DNA of 64,000 bases from Metallyticus violacea (taxonomy: Eukaryota > Arthropoda > Insecta > Mantodea > Metallyticidae): the NCBI GenBank assembly GCA_030762175.1, contig CM060833.1, forward strand, positions 155,500,501-155,564,500, in the 5' to 3' direction. The position numbers and the translations under genes were made by a program. The notes beneath the pieces were generated by a model, which ran no database searches, was not told the origin of the DNA, and saw only the letters and a program-made list of their open reading frames with translations. Numbering within the stretch: the stretch's first letter is position 1; every line of letters starts with the position of its first letter. Below are positions 45,064-56,108 of this stretch, piece by piece.

Positions 45064-46671
45064 CGAACATTTTATTTTATGTTATTTTAGTAATAGTTAG
45101 CAAATTAATATAATATATTATATTTAAAAAAACTCCCATTTATTTCTGCTTCATTTCTTAAAATTTGTACAATTTGTATTACTCATCAATTTGACATTCT
45201 CTTTGCTATCCAAAATATATCAGATATGGCAATGTTTAAAATTGAGCAGAAAGATGAGATGGTGCATAAATCTTTAAAGGAGGTGAATAACTTTTATTGT
45301 TTGTTAGGTAGGCTCTCCAGTTCAAAGGCACATGACAAAAACAGGATAGTAAAAAGTACAGCGGTTAAGAAATTAGTTAAAATGCCAAGAGTTTTTAATG
45401 GTGCTTAACGCCCGTTTTTACTACTCAGGCACTTCGGGCGGAGAATGTTAGTTGTAAAAAATTACCGAGCTGTCAATAAAGTGACCGGAGATATTTATAT
45501 AAGGCATTGTTGGAGTATAAAAAATGATGGGAAGGAAGCTTGGGTGACTTGGGTAAATAATCTAAGGCTTGGTTCTGAGATTATTTAAAGGATCACCAAG
45601 AAAGTGGCATGGGCTAAATCAGAAAAAGTAAGGAGGGAAAGAATAATTTTAAAAAATTTAATATTGTGGTACGAAATGTTAAATTAAGCGAAAATATACC
45701 TAAAGAATGTATTAAGTATATCAGGGTAGTAACGAGAAGTGGCAGTTGAATAGGAGGGTAGGGGAAATATTAGAAGAAATTGGAATGGTTGAAGTATGGC
45801 AACCGGGGAAAGATAACAGGTGAATTCTGCATGGAAGTAAAACTAAATGTTTTGGATATTGTAGATAAAAATCTGTTTAAAGTGTGCAGATAAATAAAAA
45901 CGAGTGGAGACTAGAGAAATGCGTAGATTGTTGTCATAGATGCGAATTGGCACTTAGTTTTTGAAAATATTTAGAAGCAATAATGAGAAAGGGCGTGTTG
46001 TATTTGGGAAACCAAAAGGAATGTTTTATTACTCAGTGGAATATGAATGGGGAAAAAAAGGAGGGAGGAAATTTTGGACAAAGTAGGATTTATTGTAGTG
46101 TGATATTGTGGCTATTAAATGCTGGCAGATATGAGGGCAAAGAAGAGAAAAGAATAGGAAGTATTTAGAAAGAGAGAGGGAAATGGATTAGGATAATAAA
46201 GAAGGAGAGAGAGTAAAAAAAGTTTGTCATCTAGCAGATCTAATCAAACATACCTGAAGGTTTAGGTACGATATTTGATTAAGCTAGATGTTGTGAATGT
46301 GGTTTATTGCACATTTAGACATATAAATGAATAACGTTGTTTATTGTTCTTGGTTGAAATATTCAGAAAATCTCTGCCTTTTGAAAATCCAAAGATAGAG
46401 ATCTCGTCAGATAATTTGATCACTAAACAGTATTGCTAGTACCTTCATGGCCTGTATTGTTGCTTAATAATATCACAGATAATAGCAATTTTGTTATTGA
46501 GGTATTTTGTTAACATTAATAAAACAATTCACTCCCTCATTCACTCATACTACAATAAATGTAAATCCAGCAACAGTTATCCGTATTAAATAATTAGTTG
46601 AAACAGCATCTGTTCCTGATGATTTCCTGGTATTCATTTTTAATTGCTCTTGATTTAATCACAGGTATTGA
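45064..46671. other. Mostly unrecognised stretch, purine-rich on the plus strand
   Basis: No gene is recognised. 45450-46230 is notably G- and A-rich on the plus strand, with short frames that may be a very old retroelement, but no motif is firm. Confidence 0.4.
45395..45441 (-). mobile_element. SINE-A tail fragment
   Basis: TTTTTAATGGTGCTTAACGC followed by CCGTTTTTACTACTCAGGCAC and GGGCGG matches only the 3' tail of SINE-A, a 5'-truncated insertion. Confidence 0.7.
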
Positions 46672-46685
46672 GCCCCTCAAGCTGT

Positions 46686-46956
46686 TTTTTTAATGGTGTT
46701 TAACGCCCGTTTTTACTGCTGTGGCACCACAGGCGGTAATCACTGATGATACATGAAATGTAAAATTGGGAAAGGATGTTTAAGGAAGGAAACGTTCCAG
46801 GCCTAAGTTTAGAGTACCTACCCGGCATTTGCCAGTTATGAAGACTGAGGAAAACCTGGAAGAAGCGTGTCAGGGAGAACGGTCCTGGTGGAATTCGAAC
46901 CCCAGACCTCCCGCTCACGAATCCGCGATTCAACGATCTCGGCCACCCGTGGTGGT
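46686..46956 (-). mobile_element. SINE-A copy 9
   Basis: Full-length SINE-A on the minus strand with a 14-bp duplication GCCCCTCAAGCTGT / GCCCCTGAAGCTGT (46672-46685 and 46957-46970). Confidence 0.95.
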
Positions 46957-46970
46957 GCCCCTGAAGCTGT

Positions 46971-47962
46971 GAAATCATGTTTAACTATTTAGTGAGAAAG
47001 AAAATAAAAATTTAACTTGATATTTATACCGATTCCCCTGCAAATGTAAAGCACACGGTTAGTGTTAATATTTCAGTTGTATAACAGGAATTGTTTTGTT
47101 TATTTGCCCCAATTTATAAAATAAAAATTATTATAATGGTGTATAGGAATTTGGTCTATAACATTTTCAGTTTTTAGAACAGTAGCCAAAAAACAATCTG
47201 AGCTGTAATTTTATGGACGGATGACGGAAGTAAAGCTCGCATCGCATAAGGAACAGCAGTGGAACAACGGGGTCATTGTTGTTTTTTCTTTATATATTAA
47301 ATGCTCCATTATTGATATGTAGTTAAAATTGCTGACATATGATAAAATCTTTAGAATGTTATCCTGAAAGTACAATTTAGGAACCAAAAATTTAAAAATA
47401 CAGTGTGAGCGATTGTGGGTTTCCTGTGCGCAGCGGCGGAGTTGCATGGGCCGCGCATCCTGTAGTGATGGCCGAACGGAAACTCGAATTTGCGCTATAC
47501 CAAACTACAACTGCAATACTTATGCACTGAGTAATGATATTGAAATAAACACTTTAAAATACATGTACTCACCCGTGTCACCCAGGGAAATGTTTGATCT
47601 ATTTCCTCGTTTTCCTGGAAACGACTAATGAAATTTCGTATGCTACATGTTAGGTTTTTCTAGGCTCCAGTATCAGAAATTTTGCTTACTAACAGAGCCG
47701 AGTTTATGGAAATATTATGTAAACAAAATGTTTCACTTGCATGAGAAATGTCTATGATAAGCACCCAGAAGTAATTTTATGGTAAATATTGAAAATATCA
47801 ATATAAATAAAAATAATCACAATTACCGGAGAAATGTAAGGCAAATTAAGCAGCATGCTAGAGGAAGTCATTTTTCACAACCAATAGCTATCTGACAAGG
47901 TTGCAGTATTTCATCCGTATTGTTTAACATATACGACATGTGTATATGATATCAAATTAAGT
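46971..47962. other. Unrecognised stretch with a small CpG-rich spot
   Basis: No gene is recognised. 47405-47500 is GC- and CpG-rich (GCGCAGCGGCGGAG, GGGCCGCGCATCC) in an AT-rich setting. An ORF at 47413-47628 has no recognisable domain. Confidence 0.45.
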
Positions 47963-48115
47963 TACACTATTAACAATGTAACTAAAATAATAGCTAGAAC
48001 AGAATAGGATAAACACTGAGAAAAAGTCACATATTAGTAATCACTATATTTCGAACTGCTTGAGTTCTTCTATGGCAAGAAGACTTGACTGTGACCTTTT
48101 CTGCTTTATTCAGAG
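47963..48115. repeat. Repeat F, linear copy
   Basis: Carries in order TACACTATTAACAATGTAAC, AACACTGAGAAAAAGTCACA, CACTATATTTCGAACTGC and TATGGCAAGAAGAC. The same segments occur rearranged as palindromes at 50098-50496. Confidence 0.7.
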
Positions 48116-48832
48116 AAGAAAACTACAAATGAAAAACAATGTTCATTTTAATGAAAAAAAAGTAAGGATCCTAGACAATTTTTATTTAGAATTCATGTTT
48201 AGAATAAGAATTCCCTTTGAAACATAAGGTTTTACAATGAATTATGAGAAAACTGAATATTTGGACATTAAGAGAAAAACGAAAGATAAAATCAACATTC
48301 AAGAAAATATAAATTAAATAAAATTAAATTGGGAGGGAAAAAAAAGAACTGGCTAGAGCAGAAATATTGTATTATATTTAAATACAAAACGTTGGATAAT
48401 ATATGAAACAAATTAAAAATAATGGATAAATTTTAGTTAAGTCTGTACTAAATTATGAAAATAAAGCACGGGTTATAAATAAATATATTATAAAACTTTT
48501 TTGTAGTGAAAGTTGTTATTTGAGAAGAACCACAAAAACTTCAATGCTCGGTTACGTTAAGAAATAAATAAAGTTTAAGAACAATGAACGTAGAAGTAAA
48601 TATGTTAGACAAATTAGGTCAGAGAAGGCTGAAATAGTTTGAATGAGAACGGAAGCAGGAAGGAGAAGAATAAGCAAGTAAAAATTAGCACAAATTTAAG
48701 ACATTTAAGTCAAATAAATAGAATAAAATTTGGCAAAACATTCATAGTTTCAGATTTTTTTTTTGAATTGGTGCTATTTATGACAGTAATTTCAATTTCC
48801 TTCATTTGGCCAAGAGGACAAACACTTTATTT
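48116..48832. other. Unrecognised very AT-rich stretch
   Basis: No gene or repeat is recognised. Confidence 0.5.
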
Positions 48833-49109
48833 TGTTTTATATACGGACGCTCTTAAACATCTCGTGTCCCATTGAAATCAGGGCGTCAAACGGCCGACAA
48901 ATTTTGCTCAGAGGCCTCTTCTTTCAGGCTTTAGGCTCTTTATCGTGCCGTAAATGTACGACGCGGGACGCAAGGCTTTACTTCCCTTCCGAAGGAAGCC
49001 ATACTTAGGATTTTTACGCCCGAAAATATCCATCGGTCCTTGCCGGGATGAACCCACGACCTTGGGTTGAGGAGGCAAGTATGGTCACCACTACACCGCT
49101 AGGACCGAC
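48833..49109 (-). mobile_element. SINE-B copy 8
   Basis: SINE-B on the minus strand with a short deletion in the tail (CAGGTCATCAGC lost). The head is complete apart from box B decay (GATGAACCCACG). Confidence 0.92.
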
Positions 49110-50017
49110 TAACAAGCACTTGAAAAAGGACATGCATTTATCCAGAATTTTGAGTATTTATGTGGTAATTTTCAATTTTTTTCTAATATGCTGGAATATG
49201 TTGATTTTTTAACGTGTTTTACAATTATGTAAGCCCATTTTTCATTTCATAATAGCTTAGCTTATCTAAATATAACACCTATATACATTGTACGTATATT
49301 CGGCGTTACAGATGCTCAAACCATTCCTCATATAACAGCTTAATAAGAAGTAGTAAAGAGAAAAAAGTAAATGAATAAGACAATAAGTATCACCAATCGT
49401 TTGCGGCAATATAACATGAAAAAATACTAAGCATTGGAAAGAGACGCAGTTTCCAAACGCGAGTGAGTGAAAACAACTGCGAATATTTTTTCAGAATTGC
49501 TTTTACAAATGAGGAATTTAAAATTCATACCATGTTGTTTCAAATGATATATAAGATACCTGTTGCAAGCTACAAAATTAAATGTGCTAACATTTTATTT
49601 CATTGTTTTTATTCTGCAATGGTTATATCCTGATAACTTGGACATAATATTCCATATTAAATTTTTTGTTCCTCAATGTATACAATTTAAATTACAATTT
49701 ACATTCTGCATATTTTAAAATCTACAGTACTAATACGAACTAAACAAAACTACACCTTCAATTCGGTACTGTAATCTAGCACTACGGTTATTTAAACCAG
49801 TATCCAACCAGTGGTAAACCAGTAGCAAAAATTACAATACAATTCATACAAATACAATTTAATATTTAAATCTTCATCTGTGCTGACGCTCGCTATCTGG
49901 GCTGTTCCTCACCGAAATGCCAGGCAACAGGACTTGAACATCAATGAGGTTGCTGCCATCTCAGCATCAATTACAGTGGACAGTGGTGTGTTGACGGTGC
50001 AGTTTCATTCTCTTCTC
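49110..50017. other. Unrecognised AT-rich stretch
   Basis: No gene or repeat is recognised. Confidence 0.5.
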
Positions 50018-50092
50018 TCTTCCCTCCTCCCCCTCCTCCTCCCCCCTCCTCCTCCTCCTCCTCCTTCTTCTTCTTCTTCTTCTTCTTCTTCT
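50018..50092. repeat. Pyrimidine microsatellite (CTC)n(CTT)n
   Basis: A CCTCCTCCC tract passes into more than ten TTC units directly left of the palindrome cluster. Confidence 0.9.
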
Positions 50093-50097
50093 ATATA

Positions 50098-50487
50098 TTA
50101 ACAGTAGTTATGATAGCAGAAAAAGATAAAACACAAAGAAAAAGTCACACTTGACATCGCTATATTTAGGACTCGTGGAGTCCTTCTAAGGCAAGAAGAC
50201 AAGTAACAAGGTCACAAGCGATCTCAAGTGTGATTTTTTCTTTGTGTTTTATCTTTTTCTGCTATCATAATTACTGTTAATTTGTTACATTGTTGATAGT
50301 GTTGCTTTATTTTTAATTTTCTTATATATATACATATATAATATAATATAAATTAAAAATAAAAATAAAGTAACACTATTAACAATGTAACAAATTAACA
50401 GTAATAATAAAAGTAGATAAGGATAAAACACTGAGAAAAATTGCAATTTCAAGTGTGACTTTTTCTCAGTGTTTTATCCTTATCTAC

Positions 50488-50496
<9 letters not shown>
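50098..50496. repeat. Repeat F, three consecutive palindromes
   Basis: Palindrome 1: arms 50098-50154 and 50224-50280, about 57 bp each with two or three mismatches, around a loop that itself holds the hairpin GGACTCGTGGAGTCC. Palindrome 2: arms 50276-50321 and 50351-50399. Palindrome 3: arms 50402-50440 and 50460-50496. The arms are pieces of one unit also present linearly at 47963-48115, so this is a foldback arrangement of a mobile repeat. Confidence 0.85.

Positions 50497-50548
<52 letters not shown>
50488..50548. repeat. (ATT)n microsatellite
   Basis: About 19 TTA units directly at the right edge of the palindromes. Confidence 0.95.
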
Positions 50549-50550
<2 letters not shown>

Positions 50551-50632
50551 TTGTATACAACATATAAGATTTTTCAAATCTTATTTCTGTCAATGCGCTT
50601 GCAGACAGTTAACTAAATTATCACACGTAATA

Positions 50633-51420
50633 TCACGAGAGGGTCTGAGATTACCGATAAATTCAAGAATGGAGTGAGTAAATTTATCTGGAAAGCTCAG
50701 ATCCTTCAGTGATATTTATTAGGATTATTTCACGAATAAAACAAGAATTTAAATATAATTCCTCTAAACTAGGCTTACAAAATTGTAACCATTATATATT
50801 TGTATTTAACCTTTTCAAGCCATCTTGCGACAGAAGAATGCAAATTGTCAGTAATGCCAATAGAGAAGAAAAAAATGCAGTTTAGGATTATTTAATGAAT
50901 AGAATAAGAATAAAAGTGATATATATTTGAAATTCGCTCACATAATATCAAAATATTATACTTAAGAATGTCTATTCTATTCAGGAACCGTGAAACAAAG
51001 TCGACTTTTACAATCGCTACCGTTCAATTTTCTAATGCCAACTGAAAAAAGGTAGCATACAATGTCTTTATTTTTCGGTGTATTCTCTGGTGTGGGATCC
51101 CTAATGATAAGGTCAATTTGCACATTTGACGCATCATCAAAACGCTTTGAAGAACCCTCCATTTTGCGTTATGATTGTCAATTGTCCGTGCTTTAGCTAT
51201 CAAAAGCTCCCCACTGCCTCTAACAAAAGTGGTCAGTGATGCGTGTTCAGGAATTATATAATGGAGATATAAAGTTTCAACACTGACTACCACGTCGCGT
51301 GATAAAACGGATTTGATAATTATTTTCGATAATTTTACTCCGGCTTTGATTGGTCAAAATTCAAAATTGTGTTTCGTTTCAATGGTCCATTTTAAGATGG
51401 CGTCACATGAGTGATATAAT
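50633..51420 (-). repeat. Dispersed repeat E, copy 2
   Basis: Matches 26938-27690. On the minus strand an ATG at 51162 opens a 61-codon frame (MEGSSKRFDDASNVQIDLII, later DIVCYLF), with about 41 codons aligning without indels to copy 1. Upstream on that strand both copies share a TATAATTCCTGAACACGCATC block. This could be the 5' end of a mobile element gene or of a multicopy host gene. I do not recognise the protein. Confidence 0.8.
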
Positions 51421-52087
51421 TTTATACCTAATCTTAGGCATAATACATTTCAAAAATGTGTACTAATCATCTGCTCTCGCGTCATCTCTAGCATATGTCT
51501 AAAGTTGTTAGGAGTTAATCAGAGCGCCCTTAACATATACGAGTACTAGTGCAAAAATGCAGAAATAAGAATAAAATTGGGGAATTAACTTTTCATGAGA
51601 AGATGATCATATTGCATTAATCAGCGCTACTTGCCACTTTTTACGTCACTCATGTTACAAATTGGCACTTTAATCTCGGATTCATTGCTCTCATATCTTT
51701 GATAACCATTCCCTTCCCCACCAATTTACGAATTCTGACTCCATCTTTTTCCCTAATCGCTCAATATTTTTATTCCATTATAAAACAATGTTTAAATCCC
51801 AGATTTAACTCGCCGTATACACGTTAATCTTTCCAGAGAGCTAACGAACTGCAACTACGGTGCTACCAGATCATTTCCAATTTGCGGGGCTCAAATGTTT
51901 ACTTCAAAAAACACCTAATTACAAAGAATATAGCGAAATATATTCACAATATATGCTTAAAAACTACCATATATTACGAATGCACTTTAAGTGTGTCTTT
52001 AATGGTTACAAGAACGCTTATGTAAAAAGTGCAAACAAGTGACTGTGCGCGGTTTTGACACCGCTTTATTATTATTAGGGATAAGTC
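51421..52087. other. Unrecognised stretch
   Basis: No gene or repeat is recognised. Confidence 0.5.
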
Positions 52088-52200
52088 TCAGGTATGCAAA
52101 TGACGTAGCTCTAAACATTGTTCATCTGAAACTGCTGTTCCACAATCACTGCAGTGAAAGGTGCAGCTTTTTCTTGAGCGTGTCTGAATCTTAAGGGTGT
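52088..52200 (-). pseudogene. Possible C2H2-like zinc-finger remnant
   Basis: A minus-strand frame reads SCTFHCSDCGTAVSDEQ then CLELRHLHT and stop. The CSDCG...H.H pattern recalls the last finger of a C2H2 protein, but spacing of the His pair is wrong for a functional finger. A long poly(T) sits just to the right. Confidence 0.25.
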
Positions 52201-52206
52201 CTATAA

Positions 52207-52243
<37 letters not shown>
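52207..52243. repeat. Poly(T) tract
   Basis: About 35 T. Confidence 0.95.
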
Positions 52244-52244
<1 letters not shown>

Positions 52245-52251
<7 letters not shown>

Positions 52252-53369
52252 ACTGAAAAAACGAAAAGGTTGTTATAAACGTTATTAAACGTGTCACACT
52301 TTCCTATGTTGTAAAAATTCATGATTGACATCCGAATGCGATTTTTAAAATATTTTCGACATGTTAAAATGATCCTTATATCACCAATGTAAGTTCGTGT
52401 GTTTAAAGCTTCCATTTCTATTTTTTGGTTCTTTAAATTTTTATCACTTTTCTCCCTTCAAAATGATCCTTGCGTAGAAGTATTTGTTATAGGCTAAATG
52501 AAATTTGGTACACTCGCTGAAAAAAGTAAAGTGTCTAAAAACATCTTTTACTTTTTATAATTACTAATTTCAATATTTGGAAACATAAGGCTAAAATTCA
52601 TACTTCATTTTAAACGATGCAATTCAAGGAAACATTTATGCTTAGCTTTTTGATAAAATATACTATTACAATTCGCAAAAGCCTTTCAAGTGAAGCGATT
52701 AAAATTTTACTATGATCATAATATATAAACACTAACATTAGTGATGAATGGAAAATTGTCTACCAGAAATACTATATACCTCTTGGTGTAAAATCATTCT
52801 TAATTTAAATTTTTAATATTTTGCTAATGGGTATTCCTTGTCCATTTTGTAAGCAATATACAGTGAAGCAAGAATTCTAACAATAACTATGCATTCCAAA
52901 CTATGTATTCTTACTTTAAGGCTTCTCTCCAATTTTAATGATAGAGAAAAGAGTTCATAGAACTTCGTTTTAATTTCCATGTCGCATGTCTTCAAATCAC
53001 ATTCCATTATGAACTGTTATTCTTTTAACAGAATGAAACAACAAAGTGTATGTCAACGTTCCGTGAAGTACACCCCTCCTCAAATATACGGTAAGATAGG
53101 AAATATATCATTTGTTACATTTATAGATCGCATATATGCGTAATTCGCTTGCACTACAATGACATCGGTATTATTCCAGTAGCGCACTGGCGGTGAATGA
53201 CCCGCTCTAGGCTACGTGTATCAGTTTTGTTATACTGTGTCAGTTGCTGCCTTCTGTTCGAGCTGTAAAGCCTAGAGTTAGTTTATTGTGCGTCTCAAAA
53301 GTGAAAGTTTATTCAAGATACCTGTATATAAATTACATTAGATTGTTCTTATTTATCCACTGAAATACC
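52245..53369. other. Unrecognised AT-rich stretch
   Basis: No gene is recognised. 53150-53369 may be the leader of the transposon that follows. Confidence 0.4.
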
Positions 53370-53380
53370 TACCGAAAAAT

Positions 53381-53971
53381 TCACGCTTGAACAAAGAATT
53401 TTTATGAACCAAACATGCGTAAAACCGAAAAATGTAAACTGGTATGTAGACAATTTTCGAGAGAAATTTCCTGGTGTTCCAGTTCCAAGTAGAGAAACTG
53501 TTAGATATCTGATTAATAAGTTTACGACATCGGGATCGCTAAACGCTAAACCTAAGAAGCGAAAAAGAAATGTTCTAACGGAGGGAAAAAATTGACGAAA
53601 TTGGTGCATCTTTCGAACGCTTTCCAAAGAAGTCTCTAAGACGTGTTGCACAGCAGGTAGGTGTTTCAGAAACCTCTGTTTATAGAGCTGCTAAACTTTT
53701 TATATTGAAACCCTACAGAGTGATTATAGTTTATGACCTCGTGACGACGAAAAGCGAGTAATTGGTTTTTATAAAATATCGTTGACGGTACTATTGACCC
53801 ACATTTAATAATTTTCTCAGATGGTTTATTTAAGTAGTTACGTTTGCGTCGTAGAACAATAGGTACTGGAGCACAGAGAATCCTCATTTACCTCCCTGTG
53901 TAATAGTGTGCGGAGCACGCATAGGCGCGATTCGCCGGCCGCGGCCCGGTTATATGAAAAACCCTCTGTAT
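53381..53971 (+). pseudogene. DUF4817-type transposase remnant
   Basis: From 53404 the plus strand encodes VKPKNVNWYVDNFREKFPGV, then PVPSRETVRYLINKFTTSGS, LNAKPKKRKRN and, after frameshifts, EKIDEIGASFERFPKKSLRR, VAQQVGVSETSVYRA and YDLVTT: an N-terminal helix-turn-helix as in the 29666-31939 element. A block IIFSDGLF keeps the first catalytic Asp (FSDEAWF in intact relatives). The sequence stops at a terminus-like AAAAACCCTCTGTA near 53971, so the catalytic C-terminus is deleted. Confidence 0.75.
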
Positions 53972-54148
53972 TTGAGAAGTAAAAACCAGCCAAGAAGAAA
54001 ATTTCCAGGAAAAGTATTCAATAGTACGCCTTGTTAATCAGAAATTACTTCTTTGAAACTCATTTTATTAGGATAAATAAAACTCAATGCCGCCCATAGC
54101 TTAAAATAGTTGGTTAATTGGTGACTTTGAAGCTTTTTTTTTTTTTTG

Positions 54149-54438
54149 GATTGATGTATTTATGGACGCTCTTTAACATCTCAGGTCATCAGCGTTCCAT
54201 TCAACTCAGGGCGTAAAACGGCCGACAAATTTTGCTCAGAGGCCTCTCTTTCAGGCTTGAGGTTCTTTTTCGTGCCGTAAATGTACGACACGGGACCCAC
54301 GGCTTTACTTCCCTTCCGAAGGAAGCCATACTTAGGATTTTTACGCCCCCAAAAAATCCATCGGTCCCGGCCGGGTTCGAACCCGCGATCTTGGGTGTAG
54401 GAGGCAAGTATGGTAACCACTACACCACCAGGACCGAC
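54149..54438 (-). mobile_element. SINE-B copy 9
   Basis: The best-preserved SINE-B, on the minus strand, with a perfect 10-bp duplication GACTTTGAAG (54123-54132 and 54439-54448). The head keeps a seven-pair acceptor-like stem (GTCCTGG with CCGGGAC, one G-T pair), box A and box B. Confidence 0.96.
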
Positions 54439-54522
54439 GACTTTGAAGTGATACCTATATACCTGGAGAGAATGGGATTATTGCTTCTCCAAAGAGTCAG
54501 ATGCTCAATACAACAACTACAA

Positions 54523-54549
54523 AACAACAACAACAACAACAACAACAAC

Positions 54550-54583
<34 letters not shown>
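54523..54583. repeat. (CAA)n(TAA)n microsatellite
   Basis: About nine CAA units pass into about eleven TAA units. The poly-Asn ORF across it is an artefact. Confidence 0.95.
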
Positions 54584-54586
<3 letters not shown>

Positions 54587-56079
54587 CTAGCCTGATTGCC
54601 ACAATGTCTTAATAAATAAATAATAAATGTCTTAATAATAAATCTTACAATTAAAAAAACAAGTAAGGAAATAAATTATTAGAAGAGCCTGCATTAATTA
54701 CAAAATTCTCCGTCTGAATGTTCAAAGTATCTTCAGCACATTCAGCTATGCCTTGTTATTATAGAGTGGTGGATCCAGATCAAGCATATCCCCAAAATAG
54801 TTCCAGAAGATTAAAAAAAAAAATGATTTCAAACTCTTCTTTCACGTTCCGGAAAAATAAAAAGATATCAAACTGTATGTATGAAATATGGTGGTATTTT
54901 CATCCCTGTACTATACTGTACTTGAGTAAGATAAAGAAGTGTAAAAGATACCCTAAAATAACAATTTTCTCATAGTTGTAAAGAAAAGTGTTATAGTTTG
55001 GTTCAGTTATAATCATTTATATTGGTAGTAGTACTTTCTGATGCCTGCATAAGAAAACGATGAGTTTGTTAAAGGGTTCTCCATTTTACAGTTCTGCAAT
55101 TCTGGCCCTCTCTGTCATTAAAACAATTTCTAATGGTTCTATGTATAAAAAGAGGAAGTTCACAAAATGCACAAAATATTATACTACATAAACTTTACTA
55201 GCCCCTTACAAAAGTTCTCCCAAAAGATTAATTTCAAACGATAGAAGAAACGGAAGTTAAAGGAGTTATGAAACACAAACGAATGTTTTCTCTTTCTTTT
55301 CCAACACGTGAATTATAAATACGGTGTGTTTTGCATCCTAAATTCGTCATAATAAATTTTGATTTATTTCGTCTTTACAGAACAGCTGTATATTAGTAAT
55401 ATGAACAATATTTGGGTAACTTTGCAGTAAACTGCAAATAATTGTTTGTTACGTGCTTGTGTTAATGCCAGATACCAGAAAGTGTGGCACTAATAATATT
55501 TGAGGGATACAAGAGCAACAGGTAAATGAATAACAAATGAGCAACCACATCGGTCATCAGGAAGCGAAAATCCGTTGTTGTGTAACTCGCACTCAATTGA
55601 TAAAACGCAATCGGTCGTCATGGCAACGCGACGGCTGTGAGTGAACAGTACTGATCAACACCTCCCCGTTCATGTGACGCTAATTAGCATTTCTGTTGGG
55701 AGACACAGTGGACATACCAACATTTTAAAGCATTATCTCATTCTTTTCCTTAAGTGAATGCGACAGTATCGTTTTCTATTTTACAAAAATACACTATTGA
55801 GATGCAGAGAGAAAGCAGTACCTATATTAGCTGTCCTGTTATTTCCCCCACAGAAAAACACGAACTAGTTTTCCGCTATAAATGGTATTTAATCACTTCC
55901 TGTACATTCCTGTTAAGGAAACAAAAGACAGTATAAAATCGCATATCATAATAAATATGAGAGTTCCACATCCTGTGCTGCTCATTTTGTGCTTCTAGTC
56001 ACATGAAGTTCTGCCAGCACTATGATTTCAGTACTTGAAGTTGTACGCCTTTGTACTCAGTGTTGCCAACTTCAGCTCC
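54584..56079. other. Unrecognised stretch including the likely troponin C 3' UTR
   Basis: No gene is recognised on the plus strand. On the minus strand this is downstream of the troponin C stop codon. Candidate polyadenylation signals are ATTAAA (plus-strand TTTAAT at about 55888) and AATAAA (plus-strand TTTATT at 55363-55368). Confidence 0.45.
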
Positions 56080-56108
56080 CTAATCTCCCGTCATCATTTC
56101 CATGAACT
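56080..56108 (-). CDS. TpnC: Troponin C terminal exon
   Basis: A 29-nt coding tail found by looking for the expected C-terminus. The acceptor TTACTGATTGCAG ends at 56109, then AG completes the Glu codon left open by exon B, followed by FMEMMTGD and TAG (56080-56082). FMEMMTG is the standard insect troponin C ending. It is too short for any ORF screen. Confidence 0.93.

Noticed and set aside
45450..46230. Purine-rich frames resembling a LINE endonuclease region
   Set aside because: No catalytic motif could be placed with confidence.
54232..54612. 126-residue plus-strand ORF ending in poly-Asn
   Set aside because: Antisense SINE-B followed by a TAA microsatellite.
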